A stretch of DNA of 64,000 nt from Pyricularia pennisetigena (GCF_004337985.1 NC_043741.1:1430269-1494268); one strand, 5' to 3'. Shown: positions 11,611 to 23,408, counted from the stretch's first letter. Numbers and translations are program-made. Notes: a model not told the origin generated them from the letters alone.

Positions 11611-14569
11611 TCAAAGATGTCCATGCCTTGCCTTAAAAATAGCTACCTTGTCGTCATAGAAAAGAATCTCGCGAAGCCTCAGCTTCTTCTTAGTCGGCGT
11701 ATGGTCTGGATCAACGAAGCCATCATCATCGGAATCCCAGCTTTCTCCTGTGTGGCCATCCGACTGGACCTCTTCGGTTGCAACATGATTGTTGATCCCA
11801 TTGTCCTCATCTTCAGTCTCGTCTGCATCTTCCTCTTCGCTTGACTCGTCCTGATTATCCTCCTCGGACTCGGGTTCGACAAGTGATATCATGTCCATAG
11901 CCTGGGGCCCGGTGGTCGTGGCCCCGCTGTTTTGGCCACTACCGCTACCACTGCTAGATCCTGTACTGTCGACTGTACCACCTGCACGATCACCTGGCGT
12001 AGTCTCGAGGATCTCAAAACACTTGGTCGAGATACCAATGTAGCAAAGCTGTACCTCGGGTCGCAACGTGATGATATCGGCTATCTGTAACGCCAGCTCC
12101 TTCGGGTCAATGGCACTGACGACGTGGTCCATGACGTGAGGTATGTTGAGCGACCGCAACTGTGGGATATTTGGCAGTCGTTGCAAGAACGTATGCTAGA
12201 CAGAGATCAGCAGTGGTTTCCTCGAAAAAAAAAGAGGGAGGGTCTTTTGTGAGAACCATGTCCCAGAAACTTACCCAGTCGGCATATGCGATTGATACCG
12301 CAAGCTCACGTAGGTTGACCAACCGCCCGCTTGTGATGTAGTGCAGAATCCTTGAAGTCAGGACCCAGTGCCGCCACCTGTCATTGTCGATCGTAGCGGA
12401 TCCGCTCTTTGTATTCCTAGCAGAGCTGTCTAGTAGGAGTTTTCGCAGGCTCCCACGGTGACGCTTCAAGGGGCCCTTGAAAATGGACTCGATGGTGACG
12501 GCAGGTACCGAAGGCGATCTGCGGCGATCTTGCAAGAAGAGTACCTCGAGCGTGTTTGGTGCAAGAACCTCAGTGAGGAATGTTATTAGTGAGAGCGAGG
12601 TTGTGTCGGTACGAAGTCGCTTCAAGCCAAGATGATATTGTAATTGAGCACCCCGCGACGACGAGGAGATGCCGTATCCACCAGCCACCACCGTTGGCTG
12701 GTACTGACGTTTCAATAATTTCCACAGGGACTCGTGCTGGGCACAGTCGAGTATAGTCAAAGTGGTCAGCGTGGTCCAGTCAATGGCTTTGCTGCAGACT
12801 TGCATGGAAAGTGGTATCCTCTCAAGCTCCAGAATACGCAACCGTAGCTTCCCTTCAAGGCGAGAGCGGCTTGCGCTATGCTTTCGTCTGGGCGCTTGAT
12901 CCGAGGCTTTGCCATCTTCCAAACCTGGCTCGGGAGCTTCGGAATGCCCACACCCTGCTGGATTATTCTCGCCGGCTACCACACGCGCCGTAGAATCGGA
13001 GCTGTCCTTGGACTCGTTCTCACTGTTCACATGCCCAGGATTGCCCACCCCGTCGGGCGATACTGAACCTTTACGGTTCGCAGTAGGATTGTGATCATGG
13101 CTCGAGTTTATGGCGTCAGCTTGTTCGGGGCCATCATGTGCCTCTTTGGTTGGAGGGCAAGGTGAAGACTCCGACTTGCCCCGTGATAACCACGCACGAG
13201 GTTTTCGCCGTATGTCGTAAATGCGGCCGACAAGGATTCCTAGAACACCGCCCAGTCGACGGCTACCTATCGTGCTCGCACCGGGCCAGTGGGCTTGATG
13301 ATCAACTTGGTGCAGCTCGTGCCCATCCCACGCCTGAACAAAATCCTTGTGCTGAGCCTTTTTCGATATGCCAATGCGTAATTCTTGAAGCCTGTCCTGG
13401 GACCTCTCGATCAGCATTGAAATCTCATCCAGATACGCCAATTCGTCTATATCCAAGGCCGTCAGGCTTTTGAGAGGCGGCAAAACACTAAAAGTGGGAT
13501 ACTCGACAGTGCTGGCAGAATATGGCAGAGCTGGTCGTGGTTTCGGGTGCGATACCCCCGGGGGCAACATGATGCCCACAGGTGTAAGAGTGCTGCCGGG
13601 TGGAATCACGGGATTCGACGACGGCATTTGACCTTCGCTATTGTCATGCCACCGGATCCAAACCGTTTCCAAGTTGCACTGCCCGTCCTTGTGGCTGTCC
13701 GGCAAGCTCGCCAAGGCTAGGAAGATTTCCGCAAGGACTCCAGTAGGCATGTCCCAGATGAACGTTTCCAGGTTAGTCATCTTGGCCACTGCCAAAGATA
13801 CCAAAGTCCCCAGCATCTTCCCACTCTCTTTTGTGATCATATAGGCCGCAACCCAGTCGGGAGGCCCATCCCCAAGCGAAAACTTCCGGGTGTGAACTGC
13901 ATAATTGTTGCCAACACGATCCAAGGGAGATCGCATCTGCTGCGGAGGCCCTGAGCGGAGAAGCCTTTGCCTGATGCGGCCAAAGGAGCTTCCCAGACTC
14001 AGAGTAGAAAGCCCATAGGTTAAAGCATCGACACTCTTGTGATCGGAAGATGTTACGTGCGTATCTGGCCATACAATATCGAATCTAGCGTAGATGTGTG
14101 GGATAGCCAGGCTATGCAGTGTCGAGTTGGTTAGAGCAAGGGAGGTAAGGTCGTTGGTATGCATGATCTATATAGAGATGGATGGTTTCACTGTTTAGCA
14201 GGAGCGCATCCTCACATTGTGTCCGAGGATGAAGCCAAGATCGCGATAGTGGGTGGTATCTACAAATAACGACAAAGGTCGATCTACAGGTCTGTTGCTT
14301 ACCTCCTTTACAATCAATCGTAGTATATCAATGGGGAGCTCCAACAGGGTCAGTGGACGCTTCCTTGAAGCCAGTTGATCCCATTCTTTGCCCTTCTCCT
14401 TCAGAAGCTTGGTGACAGTCGAGGTTGCTTGTTGAAGCGGAGTGGGCGGCTTGTTTGAAGGCTCTCTTTCGGTCGAGCTGGTGTCAACCGAGTCCGAGTC
14501 AATGTCCAGATCCACGCCTTCGGAATCGGAATCTGGAAGCGACATGATGAAGTCGTCTTCGATATCCAT
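11611..14569 (-). CDS. F-box protein with leucine-rich middle and acidic tail
   Basis: Three exons, 14303-14569, 12275-14167 and 11611-12195, give 914 residues. Introns are 135 bp (14168-14302, donor GTAAGC) and 79 bp (12196-12274, donor GTAAGT). The start at 14569 opens an acidic, Ser-rich N-terminus. An F-box-like segment runs from about residue 76 to 115 (LLELPIDILRLIVKE, then TNDLTSLALTNSTLHSLAIP) and is split by intron 1; its join restores the usual fungal F-box spacing. The middle has scattered leucine-rich stretches typical of F-box/LRR substrate receptors, interrupted by a long polar segment rich in Ser, Glu and Lys. The C-terminus is very acidic (runs of E and D). By family, F-box proteins bind Skp1 in SCF ubiquitin ligases; the substrate is unknown. 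A run of A26 lies in the mRNA-sense leader nine bases before the start. Confidence 0.85.
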
Positions 14570-14571
14570 CG

Positions 14572-14604
<33 letters not shown>

Positions 14605-16823
14605 ATGAGATAGCGCTAATTGCTAGGTACCGGTGGGGGTGGTGACCTGGAAGCAATTCTCAAGCCAGCAGTTCGCCTATTACTTGGAGAAATAGGCAAG
14701 GTATGGTTGATATGATTGCCAGCTGGTCGCGCGTTTCTGTTCGGATCTGACAAAGAAAGCTACCGGAGCTTCTTGCGACGACACCAACAACCTAGGTCTA
14801 AACGGGATAAGTTTAGATATGTCCTGCTGTACCTCGCCTGGGGCCAGGTACCTTGCATAGGTAGGGTAGATAGACTGCTGCGATCATGCTTGATTGAGGG
14901 GCAGAGAAACGGGACGAGCCGAGGCAAAGTTAGGGATGGAATGGGAATGAAGAAGATGAAAATACATCTAGACTAGCTGATTCGAGGAGAGAGAAAAAAA
15001 AAAAAAGATACAAAACTATGACATGGAACAAAGAACCGCTTGATCAGGTCAGACCTGCGTGGAAGTCGAAGCTCGTCGCACGCAGTGTTGGATTGGTAGA
15101 GGGTCAAACCGCCAGGTGAACGGGTTGATGGATCCCCAAGGTTGGGTGAAGCTGGAGATGGAAGGGATCCACTTCCGGCCCACCTGTTTAAGGTCGCACG
15201 CACCAAGGCTTCTCCACGTTCTTCTCAGCACGATAGCGGGCCGGGTCAAGCCAGCCGTCAGGGTCCAGGCCTGGGCGGCAGGCGGCGAATGAACCGATCA
15301 GACTCGTGGATAAAGCTCCAGTCAAACTACGTACGGACTATCATTATGCAGTATGCAGTACGTGTGGTTGCCCACTTGGACATCTTATCTCAGCTCACAT
15401 GCAATCTTTTGTATTTTATCAGTGTACCTGCCTGTCTAGGCACGGTAGTTTGACGCACTGGATCCAACGCTCAACGCAGATTAAGCATGTCATACTGTGC
15501 TTGGGTCAAATAACAAAGTAGCAACATACTAGTAATATCGCAGGTCAGACGGATATCAAAGTATCCATCCCTCTTGCATCCAGGGAAATGCGTAATTGCG
15601 TAGTAGTAGTAGTAGTCCTTGGTAAATGTTACAGCGCACGGCCAATAAATACGGGAAACCACCCCAACCTGGGGAGAATCAGGTGCCCGGGTACAGGACG
15701 AGGGAATTAATTAACCAAGGTCAGGTTGGTAGGTATTTTGTAAGACTGGTATGCAGGAACTAAAAGTCATTGGCGGACGGACTGCTCGCTCGAGGATCAG
15801 ATGCGAGATGGTACGGTACCGATGATCAAACTTGTAACACAAAACAAAATAACCAGAGCACAAAATCGGCAGATACAGTGCGATTGGGGCTTAAAAGGAC
15901 AGGGTTTTGCTTCATTTCGTGCCAGCGATGCACTCGGATTGTCCAGGCATGCTTTGATAGCCTACGCACTTTGTGTAGGGAGTTGGTAACAAGTTGGGTT
16001 TATGGAGTTCATATGATTACTTCGTAGCTCTCTTTCATGCCGCCAACGCCGAAAAAGTCACCACGACTCGTGTCGGTTCAAGTGCCTGAGATGCCGTCAG
16101 TCAAATTCACTTGCCCCACCATTGCCGCAGGACATCCCCCCACGCACCGCTGCTTAATCCCAGTCATGAACCACCTCAACACCGTGACTTGGAGCCTTTC
16201 CCCAAGTAAAAAAGAATGAACCACGTTGGCTTGATTCATTTTAGGCAGTTGAAATAGGCAGAGAATACAATCGAACTGTCCACGTTGGCACTCCGCCTTG
16301 TGATTTGACCAGCCTGTCCCGTTCTTTGATCCGCTACCGTTTAAATGTCGTCACTGCATTCATCGGACGCTTCTTAAGAGCTTGCGCCAGCCGCGCTTGT
16401 CCACCGTGGGGCCTTTCTCGGCGCATGATTCTTTTTTTGATTTTCGTCGGTCAAGCCTCGCAGTCATTTACAAGGTTGTCCATTACATATACCTACATTA
16501 GCCACCAACTCGCTTTGCACCACACTGGACAGCCGGTCTATCCGACCGATTCTCGCGTTTTTGCATTTATTCTCGAGTCAAAAATTTCTTTGTACTGCTG
16601 TCAGTCACGTCCGTCGCACGATTTCGCTGACCAGGCGCATCGTATAAACAAATAGCAGTAGTCAGACTCGCGCAAGACAAAAAAAAAAAAAAAGAAAACA
16701 AAAAAACCAAACGGCATACTCGTCACGGCGCAGCAACACGGCCTAGCACAACTCAGCAAGCAAACCTCGCCACAACTCGCTAAACTTTGGCATGAAACCA
16801 CAACAGACATAAAAACTGTCGTC
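14570..16823. other. Intergenic between F-box gene and PKR1
   Basis: Divergent promoter region of about 2.25 kb. It holds a T26 run (14579-14604), a short A run near 14995, a TAG/TAC-type microsatellite near 15600 and an A-rich tract at about 16679-16700 in the likely PKR1 leader. I see no gene in it. Confidence 0.6.
14579..14604. repeat. T26 run (A26 in the F-box gene leader)
   Basis: Homopolymer ending nine bases upstream of the F-box gene start codon; on the coding strand it reads as A26. It would lie in the 5' leader if transcription starts upstream of it. Confidence 0.9.
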
Positions 16824-17327
16824 ATGGCCGAATTCATTAAGGATCTGTGGGAGTCCATCTTCACACCTGGGCCGACACCCTCCCTCCTGATCGCTACGAA
16901 CGTCTCCTTCGCCGCCCTGCAGGTCGTGCTCTTTGCGCTCCTGGTCGCGACCTACAGCGTTCACTTTGTCGTCTTGTCGGGTCTATGCGGCGGGTTATGG
17001 TGGGCGATCAACTGGTTTGCGCGCGAGGTCAAGGAGGCGCAACGACTCGAGCAGCTCGAAAAACAGCGTCAACCCCCGCCCGCACTCAGCTCTTCGGATG
17101 ACGAGACCGAGGTAGAGACGACGGCGGCGCGACCCAGGCCGAGAAAGACGCCGGCGGCAGCAACGACGACCCAGGCAAAGCCCGAAGAGACAAAGGGAGA
17201 GCTGAAGCACCGGGCGGCGGCGACTCCACTAGCCGGCCCCTCGGCCTCGGCGACGTCCTCCAAGTCTGGCGTGAGCACGGAGGATGAGTGGGAAAAGGTA
17301 TCCGAGTCCGAGGAAAAGGACCATTGA
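16824..17327 (+). CDS. pkr1: V-ATPase assembly factor PKR1
   Basis: Single exon of 167 residues. The N-terminal 70 residues match the Pkr1 family closely: FIKDLWESIFTPGPTPSLLI, then two hydrophobic segments (about residues 20-43 and 48-63) and the GGLWWAINWFA end. The remaining part is a charged, Glu/Lys/Ala-rich disordered tail with repeated E and D near the stop (WEKVSESEEKDH). In yeast, Pkr1 is an ER membrane protein needed with the Vma12/21/22 factors to assemble the V-ATPase Vo sector; this role is assigned by family. The start codon (GTCATGG context) is the only Met before the conserved block. The leader carries an A-rich tract about 130 bases upstream. Confidence 0.93.
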   Translation: MAEFIKDLWESIFTPGPTPSLLIATNVSFAALQVVLFALLVATYSVHFVVLSGLCGGLWWAINWFAREVKEAQRLEQLEKQRQPPPALSSSDDETEVETTAARPRPRKTPAAATTTQAKPEETKGELKHRAAATPLAGPSASATSSKSGVSTEDEWEKVSESEEKDH

Positions 17328-18007
17328 ATGATGAAAGCATTTATTTTTTTCGACAACCTACGAGGCTTGGGACTTTGAGCTACGGGTATCACGGGCAACC
17401 TGTAATCGGCGGGGAAATTTGGATGGTGGGTCGTCTTGGTATTTAGCGCTTCAATACAAGCCGAGCGAAAGACATGCACGCAAGAGCCACGGGCAGCTGT
17501 TCTGTTAAGTCGTTGATCTTTTGCTTTCCAAAGCCACGAGGTCAGGCTCTGAAATCTCGGCTACCGCGGATGAATGTTGTCGTTGGAATACGCCAAATCA
17601 TCCGTGACGGCTCTCACTTGTTAGATATCTAAGACCAGTAACCCAGGTAAGCTCAAGGTACCTCCTGATTAGAGAGGTTTAGCAGCTCGACCTCCGCCAT
17701 TGCTCCGGGGGTACTTGAGTCCTGTCGCAAGGCCCTCCTCAAATTCCATGTACCTCAAGTACCCCGCCGTAGAATTCTGGATCCACATCCCACACGTGAC
17801 GAAGCTTCGCGCCGCCGTTTAGCATTCAATTCAACCCAGCTTCCGTTCAAGTTTAGGCTAGGGACGGGACTTTTTGATATCGGCCCCCCGGAGCTGCCAT
17901 ATCATACACAAAACGTCAACAACTTTGCGCGGCAAACAAAAGCCACGAAGTGGGCAACCTAAAGCCGTCACGCAGCGTTCAGACGCTGCTACCCTCATTA
18001 ATTCAAC
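17328..18007. other. Intergenic between PKR1 and SMD1
   Basis: 680 bp holding the PKR1 3' end and the SMD1 promoter. It carries GGTACC/TACCTC motifs of the kind scattered through this window. No gene seen. Confidence 0.6.
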
Positions 18008-18641
18008 ATGAAACTCGTCAGGTACGCGCCCCAAGAAGAAACTCATGGGCTTTTTTTCCTCGGCCCCCCTCTCCGCCCTTTTGCGACGGTGCGACGCGTG
18101 CTGAAGCAACAACACTTTGCTATTTTGTCCCCACCTCCAATGCACTAAACGCAGCTCGAAACTGACCGCCCGCGCCTTTTCTCTACACCACAGGTTTTTG
18201 ATGAAATGCGCCAATGAGACGGTGACAATCGAGCTCAAAAATGGTAAGCCTCTCCGTTCTCCTTCTCGCAAGGTTGGCGGTCCCCCCCTCTGACGCAAAA
18301 AAAACCCCTTCGCTCTTGTTCTTGCAGGCACAATAGTCCACGGGACGATTGCGTCCGTGTCTCCGCAGATGAACACGGCGCTGCGCAACGTCAAGATGAC
18401 GCCGCGGGGCCAGGACCCGATACCGCTCGACGCCATGAACATTCGCGGCAGCACCATCCGCTACTACATCCTCCCAGACAGCCTACCGCTCGACACGCTG
18501 CTCGTCGACGACACGCCCAAGCCCAAGAACAAGGCGCGCAAGGAGACGGACCGGGGCGGCAGGGGAGGCGGCAGAGGTCGCGGCGGTAGGGGTCGTGGTG
18601 GCTTTGGAAGGGGTCGGGGATTCGGTAGGGGTAGGGGTTAG
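18008..18641 (+). CDS. smd1: Small nuclear ribonucleoprotein Sm D1
   Basis: Three exons, 18008-18021, 18194-18243 and 18328-18641, give 125 residues. The first coding exon is only 14 bp (MKLVR split). Introns are 172 bp and 84 bp. The protein starts [20 protein letters not shown] and continues with the Sm1 motif ([22 protein letters not shown]) and Sm2 motif ([15 protein letters not shown]), as in SmD1 of yeast, human and other fungi. The C-terminus is a Gly-Arg repeat of about 27 residues, the region symmetrically dimethylated on arginine in animal SmD1. SmD1 is part of the heptameric Sm ring on U1, U2, U4 and U5 snRNAs and works in pre-mRNA splicing. Cys at residue 11 replaces the common Leu, a minor change. 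Identification is certain. Confidence 0.97.
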
Positions 18642-19170
18642 AAAGCGGAGGCGGGGAGGTGTGTTTATGGCACTTTTGCGGCTTCCGTTGTCGGCTGTGG
18701 TGGTCTCGGCTTACTCCCCGGCGCTTTCAGAGGGCCATGCTCGGGATGTCGATGTGACTGCAGCCCAGGGTTTACAGAGAAGCGCACGCATCTGGACACG
18801 CCTCTCAGCCGTGGATATGTCCGGGCATAGTCGGGCGACGGGCTGTCAGAAAAGATGTGTGTGTGTGTGTGTGTGTGTGGGAGGGAGAAACAGGTCTCCA
18901 AACCAGATCCGTCGCATTGTTATCTTGAGTTTAGGACTTGGGAGACTTGTCGAGTACCAGAGGCAGATGAAAATGACCTAGGATACTGGATCCGGGGAAA
19001 TATAGAATGGCCGGCGTTCCAGGAACAAGAAAATCAACCATATATCGTCCTGAACTTGCAAAACATTATAGCGTGGCGTCGTAATTCCTTGTCGAAGAAA
19101 AAAAAAAGACTACCACATTCTGCTCATTGTTGAATCCTGTCTACAGAGTCCACCCATCTTCCACCATGTG
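18642..19170. other. Convergent intergenic between SMD1 and MTQ2
   Basis: 529 bp between two 3' ends, holding a 24-bp TG microsatellite and an A-rich tract near 19098. No gene seen. Confidence 0.6.
18856..18879. repeat. (TG)12 microsatellite
   Basis: Twelve TG units in the region 3' of SMD1, followed by GGGAGGG. Confidence 0.9.
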
Positions 19171-19998
19171 TCACCTCACATCGTCCGTGTCCTGCTCCCT
19201 CCATATCCTGATGATCTGAAGCTTCTCCCAGCCGGCCTGCTTGCCACTAGAGCCGGCCATGTGGACCCTCCACTCGTCTCCAAACCCCAGTATCCTCCTC
19301 TTCACGTCCTCGGGCTTGTTCTGCGCGCACAGCAGGATGTACGCACAGCCCTTGTCCGACAGCAGCTCCGGCAGGGCGTCGATGAGCCGGTCCGTCGTCT
19401 CCATGCCGTCCCTGCCGCCGGCGTACGACAGCTCGAGCAGGTACGAGTCCCGCGCAAAGTCGTCGCCGCCGCCCTTTTGCAGCTCGGCCTCGACGTCGCG
19501 GCCCGGCATCTCGGGTGTGGGGACGTACGGCGGGTTGAAGAGCAGGACGTCGACCTGGCCGGGCCGGAGCGCGGAGCCCAGGTCCGCCCGCACCGAGCCC
19601 AGGTACAAGCCGGCAGGACCCGCACTGCTGCTGCTGCTGCTGCCGCCGCCGCCGCCGGCGCTCTGCTCTTTTTCTCCTTCCTGTTCCTCCTGAAGGGCCC
19701 GCTTCACCGTCTCGGCCGTGGCGGCGCACGCAAAGGCGTTGACGTCGACGCCGACCGCCACCACGGCGCCGTGGTCTCCGCCAAATACGTGCCGCGCCTG
19801 GGCGGCCACGAAGCCGATTACCACCCCCGAGCCCGTCCCGACCTCGACCACCAGCGGCGTAGGGCCGGATTGAAACCGCGATGTCAGAAAGCTCGTCTCC
19901 GATGGCGAGGAGATGGTGTCGAGGAACAGGAAGGAGTCCTCTGCTGGCTCGTAGATGCGGTTGTAGTCGACATGCGACGTCGACGGGGTGGGCAGCAT
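19171..19998 (-). CDS. mtq2: eRF1 methyltransferase catalytic subunit MTQ2 (HemK2 family)
   Basis: Single exon of 275 residues. It has the S-adenosylmethionine motif I (VVEVGTGSGVVIGF, about residues 49-62) and the catalytic NPPY at residues 155-158, the signature of glutamine N5-methyltransferases. N-terminal YEPAEDSFLFLDTI is typical of the HemK2/Mtq2 branch. By family, Mtq2 works with the zinc-finger partner Trm112 to methylate the Gln of the GGQ motif of release factor eRF1, in the cytosol. A Gly/Ser tract (GGGGGSSSSSSAG) lies between the cofactor motifs and NPPY and is absent from yeast Mtq2; it is encoded by a CTG/CCG triplet run (about 19627-19656, plus strand). The TPA1/OFD1 gene lies upstream on the same strand. 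Long open frames on the opposite strand here are antisense shadows. Confidence 0.95.
   Translation of the reverse strand: MLPTPSTSHVDYNRIYEPAEDSFLFLDTISSPSETSFLTSRFQSGPTPLVVEVGTGSGVVIGFVAAQARHVFGGDHGAVVAVGVDVNAFACAATAETVKRALQEEQEGEKEQSAGGGGGSSSSSSAGPAGLYLGSVRADLGSALRPGQVDVLLFNPPYVPTPEMPGRDVEAELQKGGGDDFARDSYLLELSYAGGRDGMETTDRLIDALPELLSDKGCAYILLCAQNKPEDVKRRILGFGDEWRVHMAGSSGKQAGWEKLQIIRIWREQDTDDVR
19627..19656. repeat. CTG/CCG triplet repeat inside MTQ2
   Basis: About six CTG followed by five CCG units, plus strand; on the coding strand this encodes the Gly/Ser tract of MTQ2. Length variation would stay in frame. Confidence 0.8.
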
Positions 19999-20457
19999 TG
20001 TGGGAGTGGGGAGTCTTGAGGGGATTTTCTTCTTTTTTTTTTTCTTTCTGTTTTCCCTTTTTCTTTCTATCTCTCAATTTCCTCTTTCGTGTTGTTCCTC
20101 TTTGGTGATTACAAGAGGTAATCAGTATCTGGTTTACATAGCGAGGTTGTGCTCTAAAAGGTCATAAATATGTGTATAGTGGAGTGTGGATCTAGAAAAA
20201 GGAACAGAAAATACACAAAGGGTACACGTGACTCATAATACATCGCAACAAGAAAATAGGATTTTCAAAGATTTCTATGATCAGAATTGTATACAGTGAT
20301 TGAACCTGAATAATATAATGGCCAAGACACGGGAGAACTAGCATGGTTGAATTTAACGGAGAGTCGTGGAGGCTAGGCGAGCAATACACATCACCCAAAC
20401 CTGTCTTTTAATTCATACGGCACTCTGATGTACTGTTGTTGCATCTTCAGTTCCAAT
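19999..20457. other. Intergenic between MTQ2 and TPA1 (same strand)
   Basis: 459 bp holding the MTQ2 promoter and the TPA1 3' end. A T-rich, C-interrupted tract (about 20028-20085) lies just before the MTQ2 start; on the coding strand it is a purine-rich leader. Confidence 0.6.
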
Positions 20458-22570
20458 CTAGTCTGAATCGCTGTCTTCACTGTCCGAGAAACCCTTGAAC
20501 TCTTCCTCAGAGGTATCGTCCTGTACGCCGACAACAGCCTCTCCGCCTTTTCCTTCTTCTTCGTCTTGGTCCTCATCCTCAACGTCAAAGTGCGCCGAGA
20601 TATCCCATCGGTCACCCTTGGCAGCCTTGCTCACATACTTGACAAACCGGAGGGCCCCGCTGTCCCTCAACACGATTGTCAGCTTGTTCCACGATGCCGC
20701 CTGGAAGAAGAGAATGTTGTCGTCGTCGGCTCCACCAGCACGATACACAGCAGCGTCCGCGCCCTCGTCCTCGTCGCCAGCCATGTAAACCTCGTGGCCT
20801 CCGACATCTTCGGGCTCTACCGCTTCTTCTTTTGTATTTTTCTCTTGACTGCCCTTCTTTTTGGATTTGGCTTTAGGCTCCGCCTTGTTCTTGCCCTTGC
20901 CGTTCTTCTTGCCTTTGGCTTTGGCGCCATTTTCCTCCGCATCTTCCTCTTCCTCCTCATCGTCCTCGCCATCCTCTTGATCGTCACCCCAGCCCTGAGT
21001 GGGCGTCAGACCAAAATTCAACTCCAGGCGAGCATCCCCATCGTGACCCATGGCAAGGGTGTAATCCTCTCCCCTCCGGAACCGACGCGCTATTGAATAG
21101 TGCGACTTGATAACACAGCCAGTGGCCATTTGAAGCCACGCGCGGAACTGCCGACTGGGGAGAAAGACGTCCAGGAGCTCACGGAGCGGGTTCTCGTCAG
21201 TTTGACCTTGCCCAGCCGCATTCTCTTCTGTTTCCTGCATGTAGAGGAAACGGTGCTTGTGGGGCGGGCGAGCAACCTTCCACGGCGTCTTCTTCTCAAT
21301 CTCTGCGGATTGAGAGGGGATCTCGGCTGCTTCTTGTTGAATGATGTACTCCCGCAGCTTGGCGGCGTACTTTCGGTTGAGAATATCAGCCAGCGTTATG
21401 CTGGAGTTTTCCTCAAAGTACTCTGATGCCCGCTCGAGTGTGTCTGGCGTGAGATAGGTCGGGGCCATGTACTTGAGCAGGAACTCGAGGTCCTTCTCAT
21501 CAAACTCGACAATGTCCTGTGAGTCCCCTTGCTCGACGGGCTTGGGTTCCTCCCGCGGCAGGTCATGCTGATGCGGGTTGCCTTGCAGTTGCATGAGGCC
21601 ACTGTTCTTGACCTGCTCCTCCTCTGCACCCTTGACGTAACCGTCCTCGCCAATCTGTGGAATGTGAAACCAGCCACTGATGGCCATGCGCACGCGGCCG
21701 CCCTGTTTTTCCAGCTCAGCCTTGGTCTTGGCATGGTACACCTCTTCCACGTCATGGAAGCTCTGGCCCGGCTGGACGGCAAAGAAGCTCAGCTGGTTCC
21801 AGGCGGGTGGGATGACCTTGACGACGTCGGGCTCCACCGTCTTGGCCACGGCGCCGCCTTTGCCTTTGCGCTCGGTGACGGGGAAGAGGCGCAGAGCACC
21901 ACCCCATTCAGGTTTCCACGGTATGTCCGGGTCGACGAGATACAGAATGTAGCTGACCTTCCTGCTGCCAATAACGTCGTCGTGGCAAAGAAGGTAGCAT
22001 CCGGGCGTGTAGACGTTGATGGCCATGTCCGTCTTGCGGCCGCTCAGGGGACCACAACCGGTGATGTCCGAGACATAGTTCCGAAATGTGTCCGAGTAGA
22101 TGGCATCGCGCAGTGCCAGGAGAGAGGGCAGCTTCGCCAGGGCCTCGTCGTCGAGCCCATCCAGGTTGGCGAGGTCGCCGGACTGGTGGATTTTGTAGAT
22201 GTCGGTCTCCTTGGGGGTGAAGGAGACATTCTCGCGGATCTCGTCGCGGACGGAGCGTAATAGTTTGTCGTCGACGAGCTCGTGGATAACGCAGTGTTTG
22301 TAGGGTGTTGATGTCTTGTACTCTTTTGAGTACTTGGCGAGCACGTCCTTGTCAAAGAGGCCGCTCCGGAACCTTTCTTTCGTCTCTTGCTCGGTGAGCT
22401 CTGTAAGTGGGTGGGGTCAGCATCCAATGTGAAGCTAAATATTGCGGCGATTGAACCGGCGGTAGATGGCAAGGAGCAGATGGAAGCTCCCAGCAGAATA
22501 ACTTACGCTTTTTGGCCTTCTTCTTCAGAGACTTCTTGGCCTGCAATTGGTTTTCGGCTTTTCTCTTCAT
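20458..22570 (-). CDS. tpa1: Prolyl 3,4-dihydroxylase TPA1/OFD1
   Basis: Two exons, 22507-22570 and 20458-22400, with a 106-bp intron (donor GTAAGT), give 668 residues. The N-terminus is Lys-rich (MKRKAENQLQAKK...), likely a nuclear signal. The catalytic 2-oxoglutarate oxygenase domain follows, with iron ligands H161 and D163 (CHDDV) and H237 (SFHDVEEV), and the 2-oxoglutarate arginine in GRVRMAISGW (about R259). A second, non-catalytic double-stranded helix domain fills the C-terminal half, broken by an acidic and Lys-rich insert, and the tail is acidic. In yeast Tpa1 hydroxylates a proline of ribosomal protein uS12 and affects termination and mRNA decay; in fission yeast Ofd1 also controls Sre1 in response to oxygen. 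Which roles apply here is inference. All catalytic residues are present. Confidence 0.95.
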
Positions 22571-23408
22571 TGTGAAGGTACTTCTTCTGGGTGAAGTTTT
22601 AAGAACGAAAAAGTTGAAGCTGTGGAATTGGCTAAGGAGCAGTGACGTCCCTAGCGGATTTTTCAATGCAGGGTCGATCGCGGTCAGACTTTTGGACCAA
22701 AGAAAAAGAAAAAAAGAAAAAAAAAATTCAATGGCCACATTCCCCACACCAGATCTTATTCTCAACAGGCTATCATCAGGCCACTTTCGCCATCTTCAGT
22801 TCTGAAAACTGTACTTTTCTGGTGGTTGGCGACCGCGGATATACTCGACGTTCAATTGGCCCCAAGGCGTCTGTTAATCTTCATCCACAAACGATGCGAA
22901 GTGCACAAGCGAGCGCATGAGAGTGCAAGCGCCAACACCCGCCTCAGCCCGCCCATGTTATCCAATTTCCATCGCAGCTCTACCAGCTCTCACACATGCC
23001 TTCATGCAGGATGTGCAATCCATCTTTAGACTGAGGTTCCGGTCTTACGGCACACTGTTTATGCCATTGGCTATAGCAGCAAGGACGGTCCAACCAGCAG
23101 GAAATCCTAGTTAGGCCATCTTAAGATGCATGCTCAAGTGTTTGTTAGGCGCCTGCGTCCCCCTCTTGCAGTTGGGGCACGTTCCATCACTTGTTCACTT
23201 GAACGCCATTCGCCTTGGGTATTTTGTGAACCTCATGCTCCGATTGGCGACGTTGTTTCACAACTGTTAAATGTTTCCCAGTTGCATATGCTCCCCGCGC
23301 ACTACATATCAACTACACTGGTGTAGTCTAGTCTGACTATCTTGAGATTCAAGCGGAGAAGGAGGGTCCAGACACCTTTCTGCCCCGGTTGAATGTGACC
23401 ATGTCCGA

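Noticed and set aside
19168..20019. 283-codon open frame opposite MTQ2
   Set aside because: Antisense shadow of a GC-rich gene; the MTQ2 strand has all catalytic motifs.
21529..22260. 243-codon open frame opposite TPA1
   Set aside because: Antisense shadow; the TPA1 strand encodes the full oxygenase domain.
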